Notes under the pieces: model-generated
Databases searched by the model: none
What the model was told of the DNA's origin: nothing
What the model saw: the letters and a program-made list of their open reading frames with translations, nothing else
Translations under genes and position numbers: made by a program
Assembly (NCBI GenBank): GCA_007122945.1
Contig: SKSP01000135.1
Span: 1-11,319 of the forward strand
Source: Ilumatobacteraceae bacterium
GTDB taxonomy: Bacteria; Actinomycetota; Acidimicrobiia; Acidimicrobiales; Ilumatobacteraceae
Direction: 5' to 3'
DNA length: 11,319 bases
Shown here: one piece after another, positions 1 through 6,323 of the stretch
How the letters are laid out: each line of letters starts with the position of its first letter
Numbering within the stretch: position 1 is the first letter of the stretch

Positions 1-129
1 CAGCTCGAGGGTGGGATAGTGACCGGCCCGGCTCTGGGCGAGGCTTTTCTCGGCAGCCTCCAGGTCAAAGCGTGCCGCCACCACATTGAGATTGTTGGCC
101 TGTGCCTGAATGACCCAGGCTTCGGGGTC
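1..129 (-). other. TolC-like outer-membrane efflux protein fragment fused in frame to nusA
   Basis: Read on the minus strand in the nusA frame, this stretch encodes DPEAWVIQAQANNLNVVAAR followed by FDLEAAEKSLAQSRAGHYPT and LEL. The pattern, an AWV helix, then NNL..VAAR...E.A...L...RAGHYPTLEL, is what I know from the second internal repeat of TolC-family outer-membrane channels of Gram-negative bacteria, where the equivalent segment lies inside the protein. Base composition is about 63% GC by my count (76 of 120) against a visibly richer neighbourhood. It uses AAA, TTT, ATT and AAT codons that are rare in the other genes here. A TolC fragment has no expected place at the end of NusA in an actinobacterium. 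Most likely it is a foreign read joined at a contig end. A real fusion is possible but improbable. Confidence 0.72.
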
Positions 130-1368
130 CGCCGGGACGGCGGTCTCGTCGGTCGCGGTCTCGTCCGCCACCGTCTCGTCGGTCGTCGCGGTCTCGTCGG
201 TCGCGGTCTCGTCCGCCACCGTCTCGTCGGTCGCGGTCTCCTCGGACATGGCGGCCCACTCGGACTGGCTCATGACCGAGCCGTCGGCGGCGTGCCACTC
301 CATCTCGCCGGTCTCGGCGTTGGTGATCCACTGACCCTCGGCGTACTCGACGTCGGGGTCCAGATCGGCGTCGCCACCGGCCGGGACACCCTCGGCGACC
401 TGGGTCTCGGAGCGGATGTCGACGCGCACGCCCGTGAGGCGCGCGGCCAGGCGCGCGTTCTGTCCCTCGCGGCCGATCGCCAGGCTGAGCTGGTGATCGG
501 GGACGATCACGTCGGCCTGGGTGCCGTCGTCGCTGATGTTCACCTGGTTCACCTTCGCCGGCGACAACGCCTTGGCGACGAAGTCGGGCAGGTCCTCGCT
601 GAACGGGATGATGTCGATCTTCTCGCCGCGCAGCTCGGTGACGACCATGCGCACCCGGGCGCCGCGGGCGCCGACGCACGCGCCCACCGGGTCGACGTTG
701 TGATCGTTGGACCACACCGCGATCTTGGTGCGATGCCCTGGCTCGCGAGCGCACGCCTTGATCTCGACGATGCCGTCGGCGATCTCGGGGACCTCGAGCT
801 CGAACAGTCGCTTGATGAGGCCCGGGTGGGTCCGGCTCACCACGATCTGGGGGCCCTTGGCGGTCTTGCGGACCTCGACGATGTAGGCCTTCGACCGGTC
901 GCCCGGCTGCGGGCGCTCGAAGGGCACCTGTTCGGCCTGGGGGAGCAGGGCCTCGACCCGGCCCAGGTCGAGCAGCGTGTAGCGGGTGTCGGTCTGCTGG
1001 ATGATGCCGGTCACGAGATCGCCCTCGCGGTTGGCGTACTCCTCGAACTTGCGGTCGCGCTCGACCTCGCGGATGCGCTGACCCATCACCTGCCGGAAGG
1101 TCTGGGCGGCGATCCGGCCCAGTTCCTCCTTCTTCGGGGTGTCGTCGCGCTCGTTCACCCAGTTGCCGTCCTCGTCGAGGTCGTAGGCGGTGAACGTGAC
1201 CTCCATCGTGACGGGGTTGACCTCGACCACGACCTCGTCGGCCGCGCCGGCACGGCGCTTGTAGGCCGACGCCAGGGCGTCGACCAGGACGTGCAACAGG
1301 TCGTCCTCGCTCATGCCCTTCTCCTGGGCGAGCAAGCGGATGGCTTCGCTCATGTCGAGGTTGCTCAC
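1..1368 (-). CDS. nusA: Transcription termination/antitermination factor NusA, 3' end missing and chimeric
   Basis: NusA binds RNA polymerase and nascent RNA and modulates pausing, termination and antitermination. The frame opens at a GTG (1368-1366) overlapping the rimP stop as GTGA and begins VSNLDMSEAIRLLAQEKGMS; the ATG at 1353 is a less likely start. In order I see the N-terminal polymerase-binding domain (about residues 1-110), an S1 domain (about 115-180, GDLVTGIIQQ...), KH1 with VGARGARVRMVVTELRGEKIDI (about 225-250), and KH2 with AIGREGQNARLAARLTG (about 294-310). An acidic low-complexity tail of ATDET/VADET units follows. The frame has no stop and runs off the window edge. The last 43 residues (codons 129-1) are not NusA-like but resemble TolC; see the separate entry. 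Identity as NusA is certain; the native C terminus is not visible. Translation is probably coupled to rimP. Confidence 0.93.
   Translation of the reverse strand, partial: MSNLDMSEAIRLLAQEKGMSEDDLLHVLVDALASAYKRRAGAADEVVVEVNPVTMEVTFTAYDLDEDGNWVNERDDTPKKEELGRIAAQTFRQVMGQRIREVERDRKFEEYANREGDLVTGIIQQTDTRYTLLDLGRVEALLPQAEQVPFERPQPGDRSKAYIVEVRKTAKGPQIVVSRTHPGLIKRLFELEVPEIADGIVEIKACAREPGHRTKIAVWSNDHNVDPVGACVGARGARVRMVVTELRGEKIDIIPFSEDLPDFVAKALSPAKVNQVNISDDGTQADVIVPDHQLSLAIGREGQNARLAARLTGVRVDIRSETQVAEGVPAGGDADLDPDVEYAEGQWITNAETGEMEWHAADGSVMSQSEWAAMSEETATDETVADETATDETATTDETVADETATDETAVPADPEAWVIQAQANNLNVVAARFDLEAAEKSLAQSRAGHYPTLEL
140..233. repeat. 46-bp perfect direct repeat encoding the acidic NusA tail
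   Basis: Bases 140-185 and 188-233 are identical, giving a 48-bp period (16 codons). On the minus strand they encode reiterated TDET / VADET / ATDET units, an acidic, probably disordered tail. The unit is itself built from shorter GGTCTCGTC-like repeats. Such tails vary in length between strains by slippage, and repeats of this kind are also places where short-read assemblies break or join wrongly. That matters here because the TolC-like segment begins directly beyond it. Confidence 0.85.
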
Positions 1369-1979
1369 GACGCGTGGTTCTCCTTGTGCTTCGTCGCCGA
1401 CCGCTCCTGCGGCGTGCGCTTCGAGCCGGACTTCGGCTTCTGCTTCTTCGGACCGCCCGGCTTCGGTGCGGGGCCCCACTCGAACACCGTCCGGGCGCGG
1501 TCGATCTGGTCGTACGACACGACACGTTCGTCGGATCCGGGCACCTCGGCATCACCGGTCCGCACGGTGATCGTGGTGTCGTCGGCGGCGACCAGCACGC
1601 CGTCGAGCCGGCGTCGATCGCTGGCGACGCCCGTCAGACGGAGGGTGACGCGCTTGCCGACCTCGCGACGGAAGTGCGCAGGGGTCCGCATCGAGCGCTC
1701 GAGGCCCGGGCTCGAGACCTCGAGGGTGTAACGACCCGGTACCGGATCGGTGTGGTCGAGCTCGCGCGACAGCAGCCGGGTCGCCAGCGCGAGCGTGTCG
1801 AGATCGACGCCTCCGCTGCTGCCCGGCGGCGTGTCGAGCGTGACCCGGAGCGTGCCGCCGCGCTGCTCGACGTCGTACACGTCGAGGTCGAGGTCGGTCG
1901 CGATCGGGGCCACGAGTGATCGGACGCGTTCGATGACCGGACCGTCGCCGGGAGCCGGTGTGCTGGGGTGCTGGGCCAT
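1365..1979 (-). CDS. rimP: Ribosome maturation factor RimP
   Basis: RimP (DUF150 family) assists maturation of the 30S ribosomal subunit in the cytoplasm. The product is 204 residues, slightly longer than the usual 150-180 because of a basic, lysine-rich C-terminal extension (about residues 170-204). The N-terminal alpha/beta domain contains LDVYDVEQRGGTLRVTLD. The signature YTLEVSSPGLERSMRTPAHF lies near residues 83-102, and an Sm-like C-terminal domain follows (KRVTLRLTG...GVLVAADDTTITV). The ATG at 1979 is chosen because a strong Shine-Dalgarno AAAGGAGG (1994-1987) sits 7 bases upstream; the frame stays open far upstream, but that part is a shadow of proS. The rimP stop overlaps the nusA GTG start, the conserved bacterial rimP-nusA order. 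Certainty is high. Confidence 0.95.
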   Translation of the reverse strand: MAQHPSTPAPGDGPVIERVRSLVAPIATDLDLDVYDVEQRGGTLRVTLDTPPGSSGGVDLDTLALATRLLSRELDHTDPVPGRYTLEVSSPGLERSMRTPAHFRREVGKRVTLRLTGVASDRRRLDGVLVAADDTTITVRTGDAEVPGSDERVVSYDQIDRARTVFEWGPAPKPGGPKKQKPKSGSKRTPQERSATKHKENHAS

Positions 1980-1986
1980 CGAAATG

Positions 1987-1994
1987 CCTCCTTT
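1987..1994 (-). promoter_or_regulatory. Strong Shine-Dalgarno of rimP
   Basis: AAAGGAGG on the minus strand lies 7 bases before the ATG at 1979. It is one of the two strongest ribosome binding sites in the window and fixes the rimP start. It also shows that rimP mRNA has a leader, unlike several plus-strand genes here that appear leaderless. Confidence 0.85.
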
Positions 1995-2002
1995 CACAGA
2001 AC

Positions 2003-2028
2003 GAGGCGTGGGGCGGACCCCACGCCTC
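2003..2028 (-). promoter_or_regulatory. Perfect 11-bp hairpin in the rimP leader
   Basis: Bases 2003-2013 (GAGGCGTGGGG) and 2018-2028 (CCCCACGCCTC) are exact reverse complements around a 4-base loop. On the minus-strand transcript the stem ends 8 bases before the rimP Shine-Dalgarno. There is no U-run on either side, so it is not a canonical intrinsic terminator. It could stabilise the 5' end, act in attenuation, or be a protein or RNA control site of the rimP-nusA operon. Seen directly: the stem. Its function is inference. Confidence 0.6.
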
Positions 2029-2058
2029 TCGGTCGTCTCAACCAAACAGGGACCATCG

Positions 2059-2064
2059 ACTATA
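2059..2064 (-). promoter_or_regulatory. Candidate -10 element for rimP-nusA
   Basis: TATAGT on the minus strand (2064-2059) fits the actinobacterial TANNNT -10 consensus and is one of very few AT-rich hexamers in this gap. It would give a transcript starting near 2052, with a leader of about 70 bases containing the hairpin and the Shine-Dalgarno. No convincing -35 hexamer is seen at 16-18 bases. Confidence 0.45.
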
Positions 2065-2111
2065 CCGTGCGACCGGCGGTCCAGGGCCGGTGCCGCCCGC
2101 GGTCCGGCCGG

Positions 2112-2117
2112 TATGTT
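2112..2117 (+). promoter_or_regulatory. Candidate -10 element for leaderless proS
   Basis: TATGTT fits TANNNT. It is followed by exactly six bases and then GTG at 2124, so transcription would begin on or next to the start codon. The same spacing occurs before the gene at 10002. No clear -35 is seen. Confidence 0.45.
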
Positions 2118-2123
2118 GCCGGG

Positions 2124-3905
2124 GTGCTCCGGATGTCGACGCTGTTCCTCCGTACGCTGCGCGACGACCCCGCCGACGCCGAGGTCGCCTCGCACCGACT
2201 CCTCGTACGGGGCGGGTACGTGCGGCGGGCCGCCCCGGGCGGGTTCACGTGGCTGCCGCTCGGGTGGATCGTGTACCGCAACGTCGAACGGGTGGTCCGC
2301 GAGGAGATGGACGCCGCCGGGTTCCAGGAGGTCCACTTCCCCGCTCTGCTCCCGCGCGAGCCGTACGAGGCGACCGGACGCTGGACCGAGTACGGCGACA
2401 CGCTGTTCCGTCTGACGGACCGTCGCCACAACGACTTCCTCCTCGCCCCGACCCACGAGGAGATGTTCACGCTCCTCGTGAAGGACCTGTACTCGTCGTA
2501 CCGCGACCTGCCGCTCGTCATCTACCAGATCCAGACCAAGTACCGCGACGAGGCCCGCCCGCGCGCCGGCCTGCTGCGCGGCCGCGAGTTCGTGATGAAG
2601 GACTCCTACTCGTTCGACGTGGACGACGAGGGCCTCCAGCGCTCCTACGACCGGCACCGGGCCGCGTACGTGCGGACGTTCGACCGGTTGGGCCTGCCCT
2701 ACGTGATCGTGTCGGCGATGTCGGGAGCGATGGGCGGGTCGGCCAGCGAGGAGTTCCTCGCCACCCTCGACGCCGGGGAGGACACCTTCGTGCGCTGCAC
2801 GTCGTGCTCGTTCGCCGCCAACGTGGAGGCCGTCGAGGTCCCCGCCCCCGAACCGCAGCCGGTCGCCGACGCGCCCGACGCCGTCGTCGCCGACACGCCC
2901 GACACCCCCACGATCGCCAACCTGGTCGATTTCCTCAACGCCCACGACCACCTCCGTCGGCCCGACCGGGACTGGGTCGCCGCCGACACGTTGAAGAACG
3001 TGGTGTTCACACTCCGACATCCCGACGGCACCACCGAGCCGCTCGCCGTCGGCGTCCCGGGCGACCGCGACGTCGACCTCAGGCGCCTCGAGGCCCAGGT
3101 CGCACCGGCGGTCCCCGAGGCGTTCGGCGAGGCCGACTTCGCCGCGCACCCGCAGCTCGCCAAGGGCTACATCGGCCCGGAGGCGCTCGGGATCGGATCG
3201 ACCACCGGCATCCGCTACCTCGTCGACCCGCGCGTCGTCACCGGCACGCGCTGGGTGACCGGCGCCAACATCGCCGGCCATCACGTGGTCGGCCTCGTCG
3301 CCGGACGCGACTTCACGCCCGACGGCACGATCGAGGCGGCCGACGTGCGCGCGGGCGACGCGTGTCCGGCCTGCGGCTCGGCGCTCGAGCTCGCCCGCGG
3401 CATCGAGATCGGCCACATCTTCCAGCTCGGCCGCAAGTACGCCGAGGCACTCGGGCTAACGGTGTTGGACGCCGACGGTCACCAGGTCACGGTGACGATG
3501 GGCTCGTACGGCATCGGCGTCTCGCGAGCGGTCGCGGCGATCGCCGAGGCCACCCACGACGAGTCCGGACTGTGCTGGCCGCGCGAGATCGCCCCCGCCG
3601 ACGTCCACCTCGTCGTCGCCGCCAAGGCCGGCGGGCCGCAGACCGCGGCCGCCGAGCGGCTCGCAGCAGCGCTCGACGACGCCGGCGTCCGCGTCCTGTT
3701 CGACGATCGGGAGGGGCTGTCGGTCGGCGTCAAGTTCAAGGACGCCGAGCTGCTCGGGGTCCCGACGATCGTGGTCGCGGGCCGCGGTGTCACCGACGAC
3801 GCGGCGTCGAGCACGGTCGAGGTGAAGGACCGCCGCACCGGCGAACGGGTCGACGTCCCGCTCGTCGAGGTCGTCGAGCACCTGCGGGCCGTCTGCGCCC
3901 ACTGA
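2124..3905 (+). CDS. proS: Prolyl-tRNA synthetase, bacterial type with editing domain
   Basis: This class II synthetase charges tRNA-Pro with proline in the cytoplasm. The product is 593 residues, normal for the bacterial type. Class II motif 1 lies in FTWLPLGWIVYRNVERVVRE (from about residue 39). Motif 2 is YRDEARPRAGLLRGREFVMK from residue 140. A YbaK-like INS editing domain fills about residues 260-420, with TLKNVVF and KGYIGPEALG. Motif 3 follows CPACGSALE...GHIFQLGRKYAEALG, with TMGSYGIGVSRAVAAIAE. A C-terminal anticodon-binding domain begins at WPREIAPADVHLVV (about residue 485). Start: GTG at 2124 (VLRMSTLFLRTLRDDPADAE) is preferred because homologues as I remember them begin similarly (MRMS...) and a TATGTT -10 lies six bases upstream. 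The ATG at 2133 is the alternative, with a weak GGGG upstream. The gene is divergent from rimP-nusA. Confidence 0.95.
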   Translation: MLRMSTLFLRTLRDDPADAEVASHRLLVRGGYVRRAAPGGFTWLPLGWIVYRNVERVVREEMDAAGFQEVHFPALLPREPYEATGRWTEYGDTLFRLTDRRHNDFLLAPTHEEMFTLLVKDLYSSYRDLPLVIYQIQTKYRDEARPRAGLLRGREFVMKDSYSFDVDDEGLQRSYDRHRAAYVRTFDRLGLPYVIVSAMSGAMGGSASEEFLATLDAGEDTFVRCTSCSFAANVEAVEVPAPEPQPVADAPDAVVADTPDTPTIANLVDFLNAHDHLRRPDRDWVAADTLKNVVFTLRHPDGTTEPLAVGVPGDRDVDLRRLEAQVAPAVPEAFGEADFAAHPQLAKGYIGPEALGIGSTTGIRYLVDPRVVTGTRWVTGANIAGHHVVGLVAGRDFTPDGTIEAADVRAGDACPACGSALELARGIEIGHIFQLGRKYAEALGLTVLDADGHQVTVTMGSYGIGVSRAVAAIAEATHDESGLCWPREIAPADVHLVVAAKAGGPQTAAAERLAAALDDAGVRVLFDDREGLSVGVKFKDAELLGVPTIVVAGRGVTDDAASSTVEVKDRRTGERVDVPLVEVVEHLRAVCAH

Positions 3906-3962
3906 CTGTCGTGCGGCTCGACGTCGCGTCGGCGTGGCGACGACTGGTGAGCCCCGGACCGT

Positions 3963-3981
3963 GACGACGAGTAGCGTCGTC
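3963..3981 (+). promoter_or_regulatory. Inverted repeat over the candidate -10 of the P-type ATPase gene
   Basis: GACGACG (3963-3969) and CGTCGTC (3975-3981) are exact reverse complements around AGTAG, ending 5 bases before the GTG start. A possible -10, TAGCGT (3972-3977), lies inside it, which would put the transcript start close to the start codon. If the mRNA is leaderless, the dyad acts as DNA, for instance as a repressor site; otherwise it would be a hairpin masking initiation. A 7-bp repeat in GC-rich DNA could be chance. Confidence 0.35.
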
Positions 3982-3986
3982 GCACG

Positions 3987-6323
3987 GTGAGCACGACCGA
4001 GTCCCCGTCCGTCACGGGCCTGACCGCAGCCGAGGTCGCGCAACGCGTCGCCGAGGGGCGCGTGAACGAGCGACCACCGGGGCCCACCCGAACGCTCGGT
4101 CAGATCCTGCGGGCCAACGTGTTCAATCCGGTCAACGCGATCATGCTCACGCTGTTCGGCACGATCCTGATCGCCGGGTTCCCGCGGGACGGCTTGTTCG
4201 TCGGCGTCGTGTTGTCGAACACGATCATCGGCATCGGCCAGGAGCTCAAGGCCCGACACGAGCTCCGCAAGCTCGAGGTCCTGAACGCACCCCGCACGCG
4301 TGTGCTGCGCGACGGCGAGGTCGTCGAGGTGGCGGTGGACGAGGTCGTGCAGGACGACGTGGTCGATCTGGGCCCGGGGGACCAACTCGTCGTCGACGGC
4401 GAGGTGCTGGACGCCGAGGGGCTCGAGCTCGACGAGTCGCTGCTGACCGGCGAGTCCGACACCGTCGTCAAGGCGCCGGGCGACATGGTGCTGTCGGGCA
4501 GCTTCGTCGTGGCCGGGGGCGGCCGGGCCCGGGCGACCAACGTGGGGGCCGCCTCCTACGCCAGCAAGCTGACGGTCGAGGCCACCGAGTTCAAGCTGGT
4601 CAACAGCGAACTCCGGGCGGGCATCAATGCGATCCTGCGGTGGCTGATCGTGCTGATCCCGCCGGTCACCCTGCTGCTGCTGTGGCGGCTGCTCGGCATC
4701 GACGGCCCGTGGCAGGAGGCCCTGCAGGGTGCCGTCGCCGCCGCCGTCGCGATGGTGCCCGACGGGCTCGTCCTGCTGACCAGCCTGGCGTTCGTCGCGG
4801 GTGTGCTGGCGCTCGCCCGCCGACAGGCGCTGGCGAAGGAGCTCGCCACGGTCGAGCTGCTCGCCCGGGTGGACACGCTCTGCCTCGACAAGACCGGCAC
4901 GATCACCACCGGGGAGATCTCCTTCGGCGAGATCGTGCCGATGAGCGGCGCGTCGGCCGACGAGGCAGCGGGCGCGCTCGGCGCCGTCGCCCACGCGGAC
5001 CCGCGTCCGAACCCGACGATGGCGGCGATAGCTGGCGCGGTCGCCCGCCCCGACGGCTGGACCATCACCGCCGTCGAACCGTTCTCCTCGGCGCGCAAGT
5101 GGGCCTCGGTGGGCTGCGACGACGGTGTCTGCTACTGGCTCGGCGCGCCCGACATCGTGCTGCCCGACGACGACACCGCGGCGCGCGAGCGGGTGCAGTG
5201 CGAGTCGGAGTCGGGCAGGCGCGTGCTCGCACTCGTCCGGGCGCCGGGTGGCGAACCGGCCCGGCTCGCGGACGACCGGCGGACGGTCGCGTTGGTGCTG
5301 CTCGAGGACACGGTCCGCCCCGACGCGCGCGAGATCCTCGGCTACTTCGTCGACCAGGAGGTCCAGCTGCGCATCATCTCCGGCGACGGGGTCGCCACCG
5401 TCGTCGCCGTCGCGGAGCGCGCCGGGGTCCCCGGCACCGAGCGGTACGTCGATGCCCGAACCCTGCCGGACGATCCCGAGGGGCTGGCCGCAGCGATGGG
5501 CGACACCGTCGTGTTCGGTCGCGTCACACCGCACCAGAAGCGCGCGATGGTCCAGGCGCTGCAGCGCCGGGGCCACGTGGTCGGCATGACCGGCGACGGC
5601 GTCAACGACGTGCTCGCCCTGAAGCGCGCCGACATGGGGATCGCGATGGGTTCGGGGAGCTCGGCCACCCGAGCCGTCGCCGACCTCGTGCTCCTCGACA
5701 ACCGCTTCGCCACCTTGCCGCGTGTGCTGGCCGAGGGCCGCAAGGTGATCAACAACATCGAGCGGGTCAGCAACCTGTTCGTCACCAAGGCCGTGTACGC
5801 GGTGCTGCTCGCGGCGATCATCGGCCTCCAGGACGTCGACTTCCCGCTGCTCCCCCGCCACCTCACCCTGATCGGCACGTTCAGCATCGGTGTGCCCGGC
5901 TTCTTCCTCGCTCTCGCACCCAACACCGACCTGGTGAGACCCGGCTTCCTCCGACGCGTCCTGCGGTTCTCGATCCCGGCGGGCATCGCCGCCGCGGCCG
6001 CCGCGACGATCACCTATCAGATCGCCCGCACCACCGACGGTGTCGACCTGGCCGAGGCCCGCACCGCCACCGCGATCGCGCTGCTCGCGGTCGGCCTCGT
6101 GATCCTCGTCGTGATCAGTCAGCCGCTGCGGGCCTGGAAGCTGGGCCTGGTGGCGGTGATGGCCGCCTCGTACACAGCGGTCATGCTGATCGGACCGCTG
6201 CAGGACTTCTTCGAGCTGTCGCCGCCGCCGACCGCGGTGTGGGGACCGATGGCGGTCGTGATCGGGATCTGCTCGGCGCTCGTCGTCGCGATCCCTGCCA
6301 CCAACCGGCGCTTCCCGCTGTGA
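3987..6323 (+). CDS. CtpE-like cation-transporting P-type ATPase
   Basis: An integral membrane ATP-driven cation pump of 778 residues. The phosphorylated aspartate is D301 in DKTGTITTGE. The actuator loop has TGES (residues 154-157), and the hinge TGDGVND begins at residue 535. Hydrophobic segments are near residues 46-66, 70-88, 216-238, 247-275, and six more between about 603 and 771 (last at 752-771), giving the usual ten. There is no N-terminal CxxC or His-rich metal-binding domain. Sequence style, including GPGDQLVVDGEV, SGSFVVAGGG and LGAPD, resembles mycobacterial CtpE, which is linked to calcium uptake. The substrate here is inferred, not shown. The TM4 motif reads PDGL (258-261) rather than the usual PEGL. 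The start GTG is the first in frame after proS; an inverted repeat lies just upstream. The stop overlaps the next gene by GTGA. Confidence 0.9.
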   Translation: MSTTESPSVTGLTAAEVAQRVAEGRVNERPPGPTRTLGQILRANVFNPVNAIMLTLFGTILIAGFPRDGLFVGVVLSNTIIGIGQELKARHELRKLEVLNAPRTRVLRDGEVVEVAVDEVVQDDVVDLGPGDQLVVDGEVLDAEGLELDESLLTGESDTVVKAPGDMVLSGSFVVAGGGRARATNVGAASYASKLTVEATEFKLVNSELRAGINAILRWLIVLIPPVTLLLLWRLLGIDGPWQEALQGAVAAAVAMVPDGLVLLTSLAFVAGVLALARRQALAKELATVELLARVDTLCLDKTGTITTGEISFGEIVPMSGASADEAAGALGAVAHADPRPNPTMAAIAGAVARPDGWTITAVEPFSSARKWASVGCDDGVCYWLGAPDIVLPDDDTAARERVQCESESGRRVLALVRAPGGEPARLADDRRTVALVLLEDTVRPDAREILGYFVDQEVQLRIISGDGVATVVAVAERAGVPGTERYVDARTLPDDPEGLAAAMGDTVVFGRVTPHQKRAMVQALQRRGHVVGMTGDGVNDVLALKRADMGIAMGSGSSATRAVADLVLLDNRFATLPRVLAEGRKVINNIERVSNLFVTKAVYAVLLAAIIGLQDVDFPLLPRHLTLIGTFSIGVPGFFLALAPNTDLVRPGFLRRVLRFSIPAGIAAAAAATITYQIARTTDGVDLAEARTATAIALLAVGLVILVVISQPLRAWKLGLVAVMAASYTAVMLIGPLQDFFELSPPPTAVWGPMAVVIGICSALVVAIPATNRRFPL

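Noticed and set aside
140..246. CRISPR-like repeated array at the left edge
   Set aside because: The repeats are near-contiguous, in frame, and encode an acidic protein tail; there are no unique spacers.
19..1731. A 570-codon plus-strand open frame across nusA and rimP
   Set aside because: It is low-complexity (VGRGLVRHRLVGR repeats) and is the antisense shadow of two well-recognised genes.
2072..2091. ACCGGC-N8-GCCGGT dyad in the divergent rimP/proS gap as an operator
   Set aside because: Six-base arms of this composition are common by chance here; no further support.
1980..3416. Upstream extension of rimP to 683 residues
   Set aside because: The frame is open only because it runs antisense to proS; the strong Shine-Dalgarno at 1994-1987 and the family length fix the start at 1979.
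3919..3942. Short inverted repeats after proS (CGTCGC / GCGACG) as a terminator
   Set aside because: Only 6 bp in very GC-rich sequence, several competing pairings and no U-run; not distinguishable from chance.
3456..5861. An 801-codon open frame on the minus strand opposite the ATPase and proS ends
   Set aside because: Its translation is rich in R, D, G, V, H and Q without recognisable domains, as expected from the antisense of GC-rich codons; the plus-strand genes carry clear catalytic motifs.
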